Counted from the stretch's first letter, positions 1-8,416 are shown. The stretch: 11,311 nt of DNA from Gymnopus androsaceus JB14 (GCA_009733575.1 ML770303.1:1-11311), one strand, 5' to 3'. A program made the numbers and translations. Notes: generated by a model not told the origin, from the letters alone.

Positions 1-1524
1 GTGAAGTTGATAGCTTTCTCAGGTCCGAAGCCCTGTGTAGATCCTACGGCGGTTACAAAAAGGACATGTACCAGGGAACACGGGCATGAATGTGTTATCA
101 TCGCAGACAGAGAGAGAATCGTGGCCTCCGCGTACACCACCCTAAATGTATGTAAATGTAAAGTCAGAGGAGGAAAGAATCAAGGCATGAACTGACATCG
201 CCCGATGCAAACATCACAGATATACCCGGGAACCCAGCGCCATGTAGCCGTTACATATCTTGCTGTGGACAAGAAGAGATTTAAATATATTAAAAAAGCA
301 GACAGCTGAAAGACCAACGTTGCCATGCTGATTCCAAAATCCGCTTCATTATCGGCGTAAGATGTTGTCATGACTGAAGGTGGTGTGGCAACGCCGTCGA
401 GGAAAGTAGTGGTGTCCAACAGGGACGTGCCAAAGTCATCCCCACCGACTGATAAGAACTCGATGGGGACTTCCGTCGCAACACCTGATTTGGGGCTCAG
501 CAAAAAAACAAAACAAAAAATCTAATCCAAGGAGCACCAACCCGTCGTGTACTGTATATCCAAGTTCGCCTCGGTTCCTGCGTCACTAGCTTTCTGCGTA
601 TTAATTCCACCATCTGTACTCAACAGAGGTGAATGTGGTTGTGGATGGAATATCGGGACGCAAGAGTTTGAGGAATTCCTAGTACATTATCAGCGGTCTC
701 ACCACACCGGCTCATAAAATCACGAACTGAAAGGTCCGCAGTCTGTGCAAATTCGTCTTCGTAAGCAGTAACGAGGAGGGAATTGGTTTTTTCCGTAGCT
801 GGGGTCGCTGGGATCCCATAGAGCTCTTGTAAACATGTCGGAGTCACGATACCACTTGGAAGGCTTGAGTTGCAGGATGCGGCGACGGCTCGTTTGTCAA
901 AGCTGATGGAGCTGGCAGGAGCTAGACGAGTATTGGGCCCTATAAACTGGGTAGTGGGATGGATTACATCGACATGTCCAACCAGCTCGGACGGCAGAGA
1001 GACGGAGAGTGTACGCGTGATCGTATTCGACATATCAGGGTGCGTGAATACTTCAAACTGGGTAGCAAAGAGCTGGTTTGCCTGTAAGACTGGGAGCGTG
1101 ATAGATACCCAATCACCGTTGGGAGAGATCACGGTGGGCTTGAGGCCGTTCGCAGATGCGAAGGCGGAAAAGGCTGAAACCGTCTCCAAAGAAGGTTGGA
1201 CAAAGGATTTGACCTTCAAAGTTTCAATATATCTCGTCAGCCATGTATACGTGCAAATGATTAGACAAATCAATGAACCTCCTCCATTGACAGCCACTGT
1301 CTGAACCCAGGGCTCCCTGGTGTAGAAAGGGACATCAGTTTGTCCTCCAGACCGGCGACGTTGTTGGACGTCAAAGCAACACGAAGAGTGAGCATATCAT
1401 TAGCAGGTGCAACACCTTGGCTGACGAATCCAGCTGGAGCGGATGTACGGCTCTCGTGTACAACCATACCTGCAGAAGCCATAGCTATGATTGAGAGGAG
1501 AGTCAGGAGCTTGCAGAGGGCCAT
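1..1524 (-). pseudogene. S53 family peptidase (sedolisin/tripeptidyl-peptidase-like), frameshifted, 3' end outside window
   Basis: Secreted acid serine-carboxyl protease precursor. I join six exons: 1524-1279, 1213-728, 678-542, 484-319, 262-197 and 141-1, with introns of 65, 49, 57, 56 and 55 nt, all GT..AG. The ATG at 1524 opens a signal peptide (MALCKLLTLLSIIAMASAG). A pro-kumamolisin activation domain follows (LTLRVALTSNN, SPGFRQWLSMEEV). The catalytic domain begins near CLQELYGIP. The motif EANLDIQY (codons 572-570 and 560-558) supplies a Glu and Asp four residues apart, as in human TPP1 (E272/D276). FASGD at 197-199 supplies the oxyanion Asp. The C-terminal SGTS serine lies outside the window. 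Three indels break the frame: about 612-625 (one extra base), 224-227 (CGGG where CGGGG fits) and 57-61 (five T where four fit). With these allowed for, all intron phases agree. It is either a decaying paralogue or a real gene in error-prone sequence. Family identification is firm; functional status is unknown. Confidence 0.85.
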
Positions 1525-1585
1525 GATCGCGACACTGAGGGGGAAAGGGAGCGATGAACCTGGGTAACAGTCTATTCCAATTGAG

Positions 1586-1593
1586 TATATAAA
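1586..1593 (-). promoter_or_regulatory. TATA-like element of the S53 gene
   Basis: On the minus strand this reads TTTATATA, about 60 nt upstream of the ATG at 1524. That spacing would leave a short 5' leader, a common arrangement in fungal secreted-enzyme genes. Support is positional only. Confidence 0.4.
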
Positions 1594-1890
1594 CCCATCC
1601 AAAGTCAGGTGAAGAAGACGCGCGCTGCAAGCTATCTATACCCAAATCATACCGCAATTGACACCCCCCATATGTCTTTCTCATATGCTAGCCAGGTCCA
1701 AGATCTTATCGGTGGGAGTTAGCTGAGCATTCTCTCAGGAGGTACTGCCAGGTTGATATTCACTCACCCCGGTAGAAGACTGCCGCAAGGGAACAGAACT
1801 AAAGGAACATGAGTGGACCACAACAGCGACGACCGTATAAGGAGCAGGAGCAGCACGCACAGATGTCATGGGTTTGCTGCAGGTAGTTGG
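1594..1890. other. Intergenic stretch without a supported gene
   Basis: This is the upstream flank of the S53 gene, up to the hAT insertion. A 68-codon minus-strand reading frame (1941-1735) runs through it but depends on MITE sequence for its start, has no recognisable motif and is not called. A GTGAGT donor-like site on the minus strand near 1769 could mark an exon of an unrecognised gene. Confidence 0.5.
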
Positions 1891-1898
1891 GACGGAAC
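1891..1898 (+). repeat. Left target-site duplication of the hAT element
   Basis: GACGGAAC, immediately left of the terminal inverted repeat. The identical octamer occurs at 2504-2511, immediately after the right terminal repeat. An 8-bp duplication is the hallmark of hAT superfamily insertion. Confidence 0.93.
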
Positions 1899-1919
1899 TA
1901 GTGATGTGCCGGCTGGGGC
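1899..1919 (+). repeat. Left terminal inverted repeat of the hAT MITE
   Basis: Twenty-one bases starting TAGTGATG and ending GCTGGGGC, identical to the reverse complement of 2483-2503. The two ends diverge immediately after this point. Confidence 0.93.
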
Positions 1920-2024
1920 CCGGCTCAAAAGCCCCGGCCACGGCTCAGATAGCCCCGGCCAGGGCTGATCAAAATGTTGAGCCGGGCCCTACATGGCGGC
2001 TGGGGCTCGGCTAGGGCCCGGCTC
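1917..2024. repeat. Left subterminal repeat cluster of the MITE
   Basis: The decamer GGCCCGGCTC occurs at 1917-1926 and 2015-2024 and in reverse orientation at 1979-1988, with near-copies between. Clustered short subterminal repeats in hAT elements typically bind the transposase, so these are candidate binding sites. Confidence 0.7.
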
Positions 2025-2391
2025 AGGCTCAGGCCCCGGCTCAAGGTACATATATGAAATCCCATTTTTTATCTGCAAATAATGTCATGTTCAATGTCAA
2101 TTCAATGTAAATCATACACCCAAGCATAAAATCCATTGTGAGTGCATGTACAACCTTGAAAGCAGCCAGAGAATGCAATAGACTAAAATTTATAACTATT
2201 TACAACCACTTACATGACATTTAGCAACAGAATAAAGCTTGTTTTTCCTGAGAATAGTCTTATAAAATGGTGTAAAATTATGTGTTTGGCAAAATATAGT
2301 TAGTTTTGAGCACAAAATGATGCATTCCGTTGGTAAAATAAAGTGCCCTGAGCCCCGGCCCAAGACTCCGGCTCAGGGCTTTCAAGAATCT

Positions 2392-2462
2392 GAGCCGGGC
2401 CTTGAGCCCTCCTGAGCCCTAGAGACGGCTGGGGCCAGTTCCGGCTCAATCAGGCCCGGCTC
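2392..2462. repeat. Right subterminal repeat cluster of the MITE
   Basis: The same decamer occurs inverted at 2392-2401 and direct at 2453-2462, within further GAGCCCT/GGCTC-rich sequence. It mirrors the left cluster and supports a functional two-ended element. Confidence 0.7.
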
Positions 2463-2482
2463 GGAGGGCTCAAGGGCTCTGA

Positions 2483-2503
2483 GCCCCAGCCGGCACATCA
2501 CTA
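2483..2503 (-). repeat. Right terminal inverted repeat of the hAT MITE
   Basis: Ends CATCACTA; perfect 21-base reverse complement of the left end. Confidence 0.93.
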
Positions 2504-2511
2504 GACGGAAC
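2504..2511 (+). repeat. Right target-site duplication of the hAT element
   Basis: GACGGAAC, identical to 1891-1898 and directly abutting the right inverted repeat. Confidence 0.93.
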
Positions 2512-2707
2512 GAGCAACCGGGAGGTATGTAAAGGAAGAATGATAAGAAGGAAAATCGTTCTTTGCGAACGAGCAATCATGAGTGCGAGTATGACCTACA
2601 CAAATGTTCTACCGGCAAGCTTCGACTGGAACTTGATTTATGGGTGGAGCTAGCGCAGCTAGCCCATACTACGCCGATCACGTGAAGGTCACAAAGCATG
2701 GCTAATT

Positions 2708-2723
2708 CGCGTGTTTCACGCGT
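2708..2723 (+). promoter_or_regulatory. Dyad CGCGTG-TTT-CACGCG with an ACGCGT box upstream of the 2787 gene
   Basis: A perfect 6-bp inverted repeat with a 3-nt centre, whose right arm runs into ACGCGT (2718-2723). That hexamer is the MluI cell-cycle box bound by MBF in yeasts. It lies about 65 bp upstream of the ATG at 2787. A CT-rich stretch directly before the ATG is the only other promoter-like feature. The regulatory role is inference from the motif alone. Confidence 0.25.
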
Positions 2724-2786
2724 TGAAGGTGAACAATAGAATGAGTATTAGCAAAACAATGAAAATACCACCTCCTCTCCTCAATC

Positions 2787-3137
2787 ATGTCCGCTCAGAA
2801 TCCTCCTACGAAATGCGCCAAGCCTTGGTGTAAAACACTGCTGCCAGATGGCTATAAGTTCAAAAACTGCAAAAAGTGTCTCGATCAGAATACTAGTAAA
2901 AGAAATTGCTCTCGGAAAAAGGCAGCCGGAGGACAGAAGCGGAAACGACCTATGGATGAGGGTGACAGCAGCGAAGATAATGATGATGCAAATGAAGCGG
3001 ATTTCAAGGTCTGATATCTCGTTCTTAATTATGCAATAAAATACTAACGGGAAGGTGGGGGGATGTTGCAGATGGCGACGCGCTGTTTAAACTGCGAGCG
3101 TCAGCACTTCAGTCACCTACTAAAAGTCCCTACTTAG
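2787..3137 (+). CDS. Small cysteine-cluster (zinc-ribbon-like) protein, probably a truncated family member
   Basis: The ATG at 2787 follows a CT-rich leader. The N-terminus carries spaced cysteines at residues 10, 15, 28, 31 and 41 (C-x4-C-x12-C-x2-C-x9-C), the pattern of a small metal-binding ribbon. A basic stretch (RKKAAGGQKRKR, a possible nuclear-localisation signal) and an acidic tail (EGDSSEDNDD) follow. Read without splicing it stops at 3014. A plausible intron (3009-3071, 63 nt) has GT, a TACTAAC branch site and TTGCAG; joining to 3072 adds about 21 codons and ends at 3137. The frame one base over in exon 2 (DALFKLRASAL) looks more like what I remember of longer basidiomycete proteins with this type of N-terminus, so a frameshift is possible. 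I cannot assign a function; nuclear DNA or RNA binding is only a guess. The C-terminal part expected of such proteins is absent, and a minisatellite begins about 110 bp downstream. Confidence 0.5.
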
Positions 3138-3248
3138 GCTTAACTATCCCAGCCTAGGTTGGCCCTAAGAGGGGTCAGATACCTGGGACATCCCAGGCCA
3201 AGATCCATTGGGAAGCCCAACCTGGGCTGTCCAGGTGTCTGGGGTCCC
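3138..3248. other. CCTGGG-rich spacer leading into the minisatellite
   Basis: Contains degenerate CCTGGG/CCCAGG motifs, including the inverted pair CCTGGGA-CA-TCCCAGG at 3182-3197. These resemble fragments of the tandem unit that follows and may be diverged founder copies. Confidence 0.45.
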
Positions 3249-3474
3249 ATGTCCTGGGGATGCCCAAGTTACCATGCCCTGGGGATGCCCAAGTTACCAT
3301 GTCCTGGGGATGCCCAAGTTACCATGTCCTGGGGATGCCCAAGTTACCATGTCCTGGGGATGCCCAAGTTACCATGTCCTGGGGATGCCCAAGTTACCAT
3401 GTCCTGGGGATGCTGCCCAAGTTACCATGTCCTGGGGATGCCCAAGTTACCATGTCCTGGGGCTGCCCAGTTCC
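3249..3474 (+). repeat. 25-bp-unit minisatellite, about nine copies
   Basis: Units start ATGTCCTGGGG and end AAGTTACC. Copies: 3249-3273, 3274-3298 (one T to C change), 3299-3323, 3324-3348, 3349-3373, 3374-3398, 3399-3426 (three extra bases, a TGC duplication), 3427-3451, and a degenerate last copy at 3452-3474. Copies 3 to 6 are identical, pointing to recent expansion. There are no spacers, so it is not a CRISPR. All three plus-strand frames stay open across it simply because the unit lacks stop codons; I do not regard it as coding. Confidence 0.95.
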
Positions 3475-3669
3475 AATCACCCAAGAAATATCAAAGCTAA
3501 ATGTCTTAAGAGGCATAAAATAAATGCATACGCATATTCTAAACAATAATTAGGCATAAGTATAACAACAAACTTGGGCATCACAGACAGCCAACTATAG
3601 CTTTGCAGAATCATGTCCACTTTGATTAACTATGTAAATACACAATCCAATAAGTCTACAATGTACATA
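3475..3669. other. AT-rich spacer 3' of the KDZ gene
   Basis: Lies between the minisatellite and the stop codon of the minus-strand KDZ gene at 3670. I see no reading frame, terminal inverted repeat or other organised structure. It should hold the 3' untranslated region of the transposase transcript, but no clear AATAAA is present on the minus strand. Confidence 0.5.
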
Positions 3670-6600
3670 CTACATATCCCCATCAAACTCATTCACTGAC
3701 TCCATCTCTCGTACATTGTCATTGAGATCCAGCGCATCAATGCGCTCGATCAAACCCACATCCAACTCATCATCATCAAACTCTTCGAAATCATCCTCCG
3801 CATCATCCTCATCATCTTCCTCCTCGACCACTTTCTGCACAAGCTCCGTCTCGACCTCCAGTTTTGCTTGAACAAGTTCCGTTCCCAATGGTCCCCATGA
3901 TTCCATCAGTTTATCTCGTTGTATAGTCGACAACGCTCTCTCCCATACAACATACAACCGGGCGAGATCTTTCCGATGTTCCTGCAATTGATATATAATA
4001 TTCAAGTCTAGGAAATATATATTAGAATATGAAACGGAAATTTAAAAACCAAATACGCACCTTCCGTATCTTCCATTGACCTCACTACCACAGACCACTC
4101 CTCCCTAAACCAGTCCTCCAGAGCCACTTCCTCATACCTCAGCCGAAGGAACTCCTCATCACAACGATCACGTAGGAGAATGCCTCGAATACCGGTTCTG
4201 ACGTGCTCGTCGCATAACCACAGAGGTAGGTCGGCGGTATCATCGTCATCAGAAAGGCCAATATCATCCCAAATAGAGTCGTCGACATCAAGAGAGAATA
4301 ATTCCTTCATCACGATAGGTCTTGGAGCCATAGCATTCGCTGGGGCACGTTTTGCTTCAATTAAATGATCCATTTTGAGCGCAAAGGTCATTATATTTCC
4401 TCGCTAATGACTGGATACCGGGATCCTCGACGAGTAACGGAATGCTCTGTATGATTGTGTAGTTTCCGATCTGAAGCTGCAAAAATATCGTCAGAAAAGT
4501 ACAGCTAGAGCATAAATCGACGTACTGTTCATCTGCCGTCGGAAGGACCGTTCTAGTCGATCTCGTTCAAATTTACGGGAGCGAAGCTTCTGGCGTAATC
4601 GAAACTTCAAAGCTCGAGCATTCATACGATGTGTAATGAACGGGCTGGATGCAAGGTGTCGATATTGCTCTCTCCCCTCTAATCCCATTGCGCGTTCCTT
4701 GGCGATCAAGATTTTCTGCGTCTTCTCGAGCTTCTCCCTCAATGGTACCACTTCCAACTCCGCCGTAGCGACCTCGTAAGGCTCCGCTGATAGATCGATG
4801 ATAATTTGCTCAAGCCGTTTAACATTGTCGGCAAGAGTATCCCGTATCTTTCGCAGTCGAAGAGCTTCCTCAACCGCCTTTCTGGCTGCTACCTTTGACT
4901 GTCCTGAATTTAAGAATCAATATCACCCTCTGATACAAAAATTAAAAACGTACTAGGAAGTGGTCTTGTCTGTGACTCAACCTGTAACCGCCACTGCTCA
5001 CGGAGAAATTCCGCGTCGTGCATTGACCAATTAACCTCTTTGTCAGCCTTTTCACGCTGCGTTCGAGCATGTCTCCACTTGCGCGCTATCCATAATCCCA
5101 GTCCCCACAAACTTTCGCGATCCAAATGCTGAATCTGTGAATCGAGGGTATAAAGACGTTGGTGGTGCTGGATAAACTTATCTGTCAGTGCACAAAACAA
5201 GCATCAAAACAACGACTCACCCCACAAACTCTCAAGTACGCGATTAGTTTGCTTATAGAGTGCCAAAATCGTTCGCATCCCTCACCATCCGCCAAGCCAA
5301 AACCAGTGCGTTTCCGAGGATGATAGATGCACTGGCATGGCCAGCCGTGACCGAACGCATGGAACACGGAGATTGCAAATGAGAGACGGCCTAGGTAGTC
5401 ATTCTCGAGAAAATCCCATTTGACGCAACTTCGCTCCAGTTGGCATGCGATATCGTAAAGCAGACCGACAGTCCAATCGGCAGGAAGATGTTCAAATAAA
5501 GTATTGACGAGGGTGAGAGCGTAATGCTGTCGTTCCCCGGGAGTGGTCATATTGACTAGCCACAGGACGCGGTCATGACGGCATAGCATTCCCATCAAAG
5601 CAGTCGAGTCGAAAAATTGTGTACTTGCTTTCTGTCTATCGCCATCGGCAGCTGTGAAACTGTCTTCACAGGCGTCCAGTACTGAGTTTGGTACCCTCAA
5701 AGACCCCTCGAACCCATCTTCTTCATCCGGATTTGCTGCCCCTTTCTTTGCTTTTGTACTGTTGTCTCTTCGTGGTCGCACTTCTTCTACGAACTTTTTC
5801 CATATCTCAACTTCCTCTGAAGGGATGAATACTGTCTTCGGATGTTCGTGTTTTGGATCTCGACTACTGTGCTTGTTGTTCTTCTGCGTGAAACAAGCGT
5901 CTAAGCAGACTAATGCGCTCAGACTGAACGAAGTGTGATAACTCGTTAGTAAAAAAGAGTATGTACATGATAGATAATCACATACCCTTCTGCGAAACGA
6001 GAATTTGCCCCAAAACAGATCGGACACCTTGCTCGGAGGTAGTCGGATGGACGTGTAAGCACTGAACCGATGGGATCCCTACGGCCTCTCTTACCCGGTC
6101 GTTCATCTTTGTCGTCCTCAGAAGCAGGACTCGGAGAACTCTCCGGAGTGAAGAGCCTCTCACTTTGGAGATCATCACGAGCGGGTGATTCCTCGCGAGT
6201 GACGTTAGTGGACTCAGTATCGACTCGAATAGCTTGACGAGATCTTTGCAGAACCGAATCCACAAATTCATTGGTTGACTGTTGAAGGTTGTTATACCAC
6301 TGTAGGGCATTCGCAAAGCGCCGCCTAAGAGGATCCTTGATGCATAATCAATTGAGCATCCCAAAATGACGAGCAAGAGAACTCTCACCTGTCCGCGCAA
6401 CTGGTATCCTTGACATTTGAGGAAATCTTCAATTGTATTGCAGACAGCGGTGTTATTAGGAGAGATACGAAGGAAAAGGCGGCTGACAAAGTCCAGAACA
6501 CGAAGGTCGACGGCCAAACTGGGACGTAGTGGCGCACAACCAAAAAGTCCTCGTTTCATGAGCTGAGTTGCAGCCGTTTGGCAGGCGCATGTTCGTATGG

Positions 6601-7174
6601 TAATTTTTTCGAGTTCTGTAGGAACATTACAAATGAATGATATATATTTCAAAGCAAACTCACTATTAAAACGAACAACTAGTACCTCTAGACCTAACCC
6701 TTTAGTGAGACAGACGCACTCCTCAGCCTCCACCGATAACTCTTCTGCTAAATTCGAGGATTCCCGAACATACTTCATGTACGGTCCAATCAGACGAGGT
6801 ATCACCTCGTCTGTCCATCGCGCATATTGCGCAAGCCTCTTGCGTGAATGAGGCGTCGGAACTACAAAGGTTTCGCCACCATCTCCGAATACATTGTGGA
6901 TGTCCTCGGAAGAGGAAGCAGATACCCGTGTTGTGGCTCCAGTATTATAATCGGGACGCTCGAGAAAACCAACTTGCCCACGAGGGATGGGCAGATGAGC
7001 GCGCTGAGAAAGGGTCTTCCCATTGGGTAGAAAGACTATCGGCTTGGCACTTCTTTTCGTTGGTGAAGTTGATCGAGGGGAGCTTGGAAAGAGGTCATAG
7101 GCGGAGCGAGGTGGAGTCTGTGCACCTATGGGATCCCTTTGCAAGTTCTTTTTCGACAGGTGAAGGCGAGACAT
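3670..7174 (-). CDS. KDZ (Kyakuja-Dileera-Zisupton) transposase with CxC1 cysteine cluster; frameshifted in exon 7
   Basis: Nuclear DNA transposase. I join eight exons: 7174-6664, 6615-6389, 6335-5986, 5923-5221, 5176-4954, 4903-4526, 4476-4061 and 4007-3670, with seven introns of 44-62 nt whose phases fit, giving about 1,050 residues. The CxC1 region (residues about 135-245) shows CVC, CAC and SPNNTAVCNTIEDFL. CPICFG closes exon 3. The RNase H-fold KDZ core (about 363-597) has LVCLDACF (first Asp, about 371), LLYDIACQLE (second Asp, about 520) and GFGLADGEGCERFW (acidic residue, about 577-580), all intact. A helical, basic region follows, then a very acidic C-terminus (EEEDDEDDAEDDFEEFDDDE). 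Exon 7 needs two corrections: near 4426-4434 (one extra base or two missing, before DPGIQSLARKYND) and an extra A in the AAAA run at about 4372-4376. Probably a recently inactivated copy, or sound with sequencing errors. No terminal repeats were found. Confidence 0.88.
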
Positions 7175-7249
7175 TCTAAGTGCACAGAGTAAAAATCCGA
7201 GGAAAAAACCGCGTTCAGTCACGTATGGAATGAGCCAAAAACAACGTGA

Positions 7250-7271
7250 TAGTTTAACGTCGTTTCGGACG
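7250..7271 (-). repeat. Copy 1 of a 22-bp dyad motif, upstream of the KDZ gene
   Basis: On the plus strand this reads TAGTTTAACGTC, then GTTT, then CGGACG. It matches 8395-8416 at 20 of 22 positions. It contains the inverted pair ACGTC-N6-GACGT and lies about 76-97 bp upstream of the KDZ start codon. On the coding strand the core contains GACGT, close to bZIP/CRE-type half sites. Either a promoter element or a repeated transposon-derived fragment. Confidence 0.6.
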
Positions 7272-7449
7272 TGCAAGCTAACAATGAATGGTGGATCTTA
7301 CATTATTCCCCGTTTTTGTACACAACAAAAAAAATTAATCTATTGTTCATGGTGGCTTATACCGTTATATCCGTTTCGATGTTGTATACAAAAGAGACGA
7401 GGCAATGGACATCGAGCTTGTGCTAAATACAAAGATAATATGAAGTCTA

Positions 7450-8276
7450 TTAATCAACTAGATTATTTTCCTTCGCCTCTCGAGTCCTTTCTAGCAGATG
7501 AGCTTGCTGACGTCGTCTAACATCTTCAGACATACATCTCTCCATGTTTGTAATTCTCAACCTATCACCGAAAAGCTCCTCGTGCCTCGGTATCTCATAC
7601 TCCAGCATGTCATCAATTGTAGATCGAAGTAGCGCTATGGTGTTCTGATGAATCGTGTGCAGGCCATATTTATCATGTTTCAGTAGCCAACGGTTCAGCT
7701 CTTTGCGACTTGGTGGGTGATCTGCCTCGAAGGCCGGGAAGTCAGCGTCGGGCAGCCTGGCTAAGGCTTCGAGTTCAGCGTCCATACGCACGAGGACCCA
7801 TTTGGTAACCTCGGGATTGCGATGGCGCGCAAGTGGGAGTAGGAAGTTATAGTAGTCCTCAGTTGCTATAAGATTATCGACCGTTAAATCCCCAACGTAG
7901 CTCCAACTAGGGAGCAAGGTGTCATCAACCAGATCGTTATAACAGAAGGGATTTTCGGGCCAGAGGTCATCGTATTCAGCCTTGGGGGTCGGGATGAAGG
8001 ACAAGGGAAGGCGCGTAAGTGGCTGGTATGTTGACCGTGTTGTCTGGTAAGTCAATGCAAAGCGAGTAAATAAGGCAGAAGCCCTTAAAAGCCATGAAAC
8101 TCACCTTCATTCCTACTACTGAAGCTTCTTTAGATTCCAGTCCATGCTTCGTGTTCTAGCCCACAGTCAACCGAAGACGAAGTAGTAAAGCCCAAAAAAG
8201 AAGCGCACACCTTTCGATTGTAGGGCAAGGTTTTTGTTGAGCAATTGCGAGCAACAGCTGAGCGTATAACAGACAT
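7450..8276 (-). CDS. Uncharacterised protein, three exons, with presequence-like N-terminus
   Basis: I do not recognise this family. Exons are 8276-8211 (22 codons), 8155-8105 (17 codons) and 8043-7450, giving about 236 residues. Introns of 55 and 61 nt are in phase 0 and end in CTAG and ACCAG. The ATG at 8276 opens MSVIRSAVARNCSTKTLPYNRK, which is basic, hydroxylated and free of acidic residues, resembling a mitochondrial presequence; this is inference. The body is acidic and helical, with aromatic patches (DDLWPENPFCYNDLVDDT, LLPSWSYVGDL), KWVLVRMDAELEAL and a charged C-terminal helix (RRRQQAHLLERTREAKENN). It has no transmembrane segment and no catalytic motif that I recognise. A more conservative model starts at the ATG at 8055, which overlaps the proposed acceptor. 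It sits between the KDZ gene and the Spt5-like gene on the same strand. I am sure that exon 3 is coding, less sure of exons 1 and 2. Confidence 0.65.
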
Positions 8277-8394
8277 GGCAGTCGTGGTTCAAGTGCAAGT
8301 CCAATTGGTCAGATAACTGAGTATCCCCAGGTAAAGGTAAAGGTCTCACACAAATTAGATCTCCATTGTGCTCCCATTGTGGGCATGTGCTTTG

Positions 8395-8416
8395 TAGTTT
8401 AACGTCATTGCGGACG
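8395..8416 (-). repeat. Copy 2 of the 22-bp dyad motif, upstream of the three-exon gene
   Basis: On the plus strand this reads TAGTTTAACGTC, then ATTG, then CGGACG; it differs from 7250-7271 at two positions and has the same orientation relative to its downstream gene. Its minus strand contains TGACGT, a CRE/bZIP-type core. The flanks of the two copies do not match, so the conservation is confined to the motif. It lies about 119-140 bp upstream of the ATG at 8276. Confidence 0.6.

Larger units (their letters stand above)
1899..2503. mobile_element. Non-autonomous hAT-type DNA transposon (MITE), 605 bp
   Basis: The element starts TAGTGATGTGCCGG and ends with the exact reverse complement; the inverted repeats match over 21 bp (1899-1919 and 2483-2503). 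The ends fit the hAT consensus YARNG. A perfect 8-bp duplication (GACGGAAC) flanks it. The outer 145-160 bp on each side are GC-rich and packed with GCCCGGCTC, GCCCCGG and GGCTCAGG motifs in both orientations, while the core (about 2046-2345) is AT-rich. No reading frame in it resembles a transposase, so it would have to be moved in trans by an autonomous hAT element elsewhere. Perfect TIRs and TSD suggest a fairly recent insertion. Its host site shows no clear gene, so I do not claim that it disrupts one. Confidence 0.92.

Noticed and set aside
870..1304. 144-codon plus-strand reading frame
   Set aside because: Antisense shadow of exon 2 of the S53 gene.
1735..1941. 68-codon minus-strand reading frame
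   Set aside because: Its start lies inside the MITE and no motif or matching continuation was found on the other side of the insertion.
1899..2503. Transposase within the hAT element
   Set aside because: No long frame and no hAT dimerisation-domain motif; the element is too short and non-autonomous.
2382..2576. 64-codon minus-strand frame across the right end of the MITE
   Set aside because: It reads into GC-rich subterminal repeats and has no protein-like features there.
3249..3474. Possible CRISPR-like array
   Set aside because: Repeats are directly abutting with no unique spacers, in a fungal genome with intron-bearing genes.
3159..3549. Three overlapping plus-strand reading frames rich in Pro-Gly-Asp/Cys-Trp-Gly repeats
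   Set aside because: They exist in all three frames because the 25-bp unit has no stop codons and is not a multiple of three; typical of a non-coding minisatellite.
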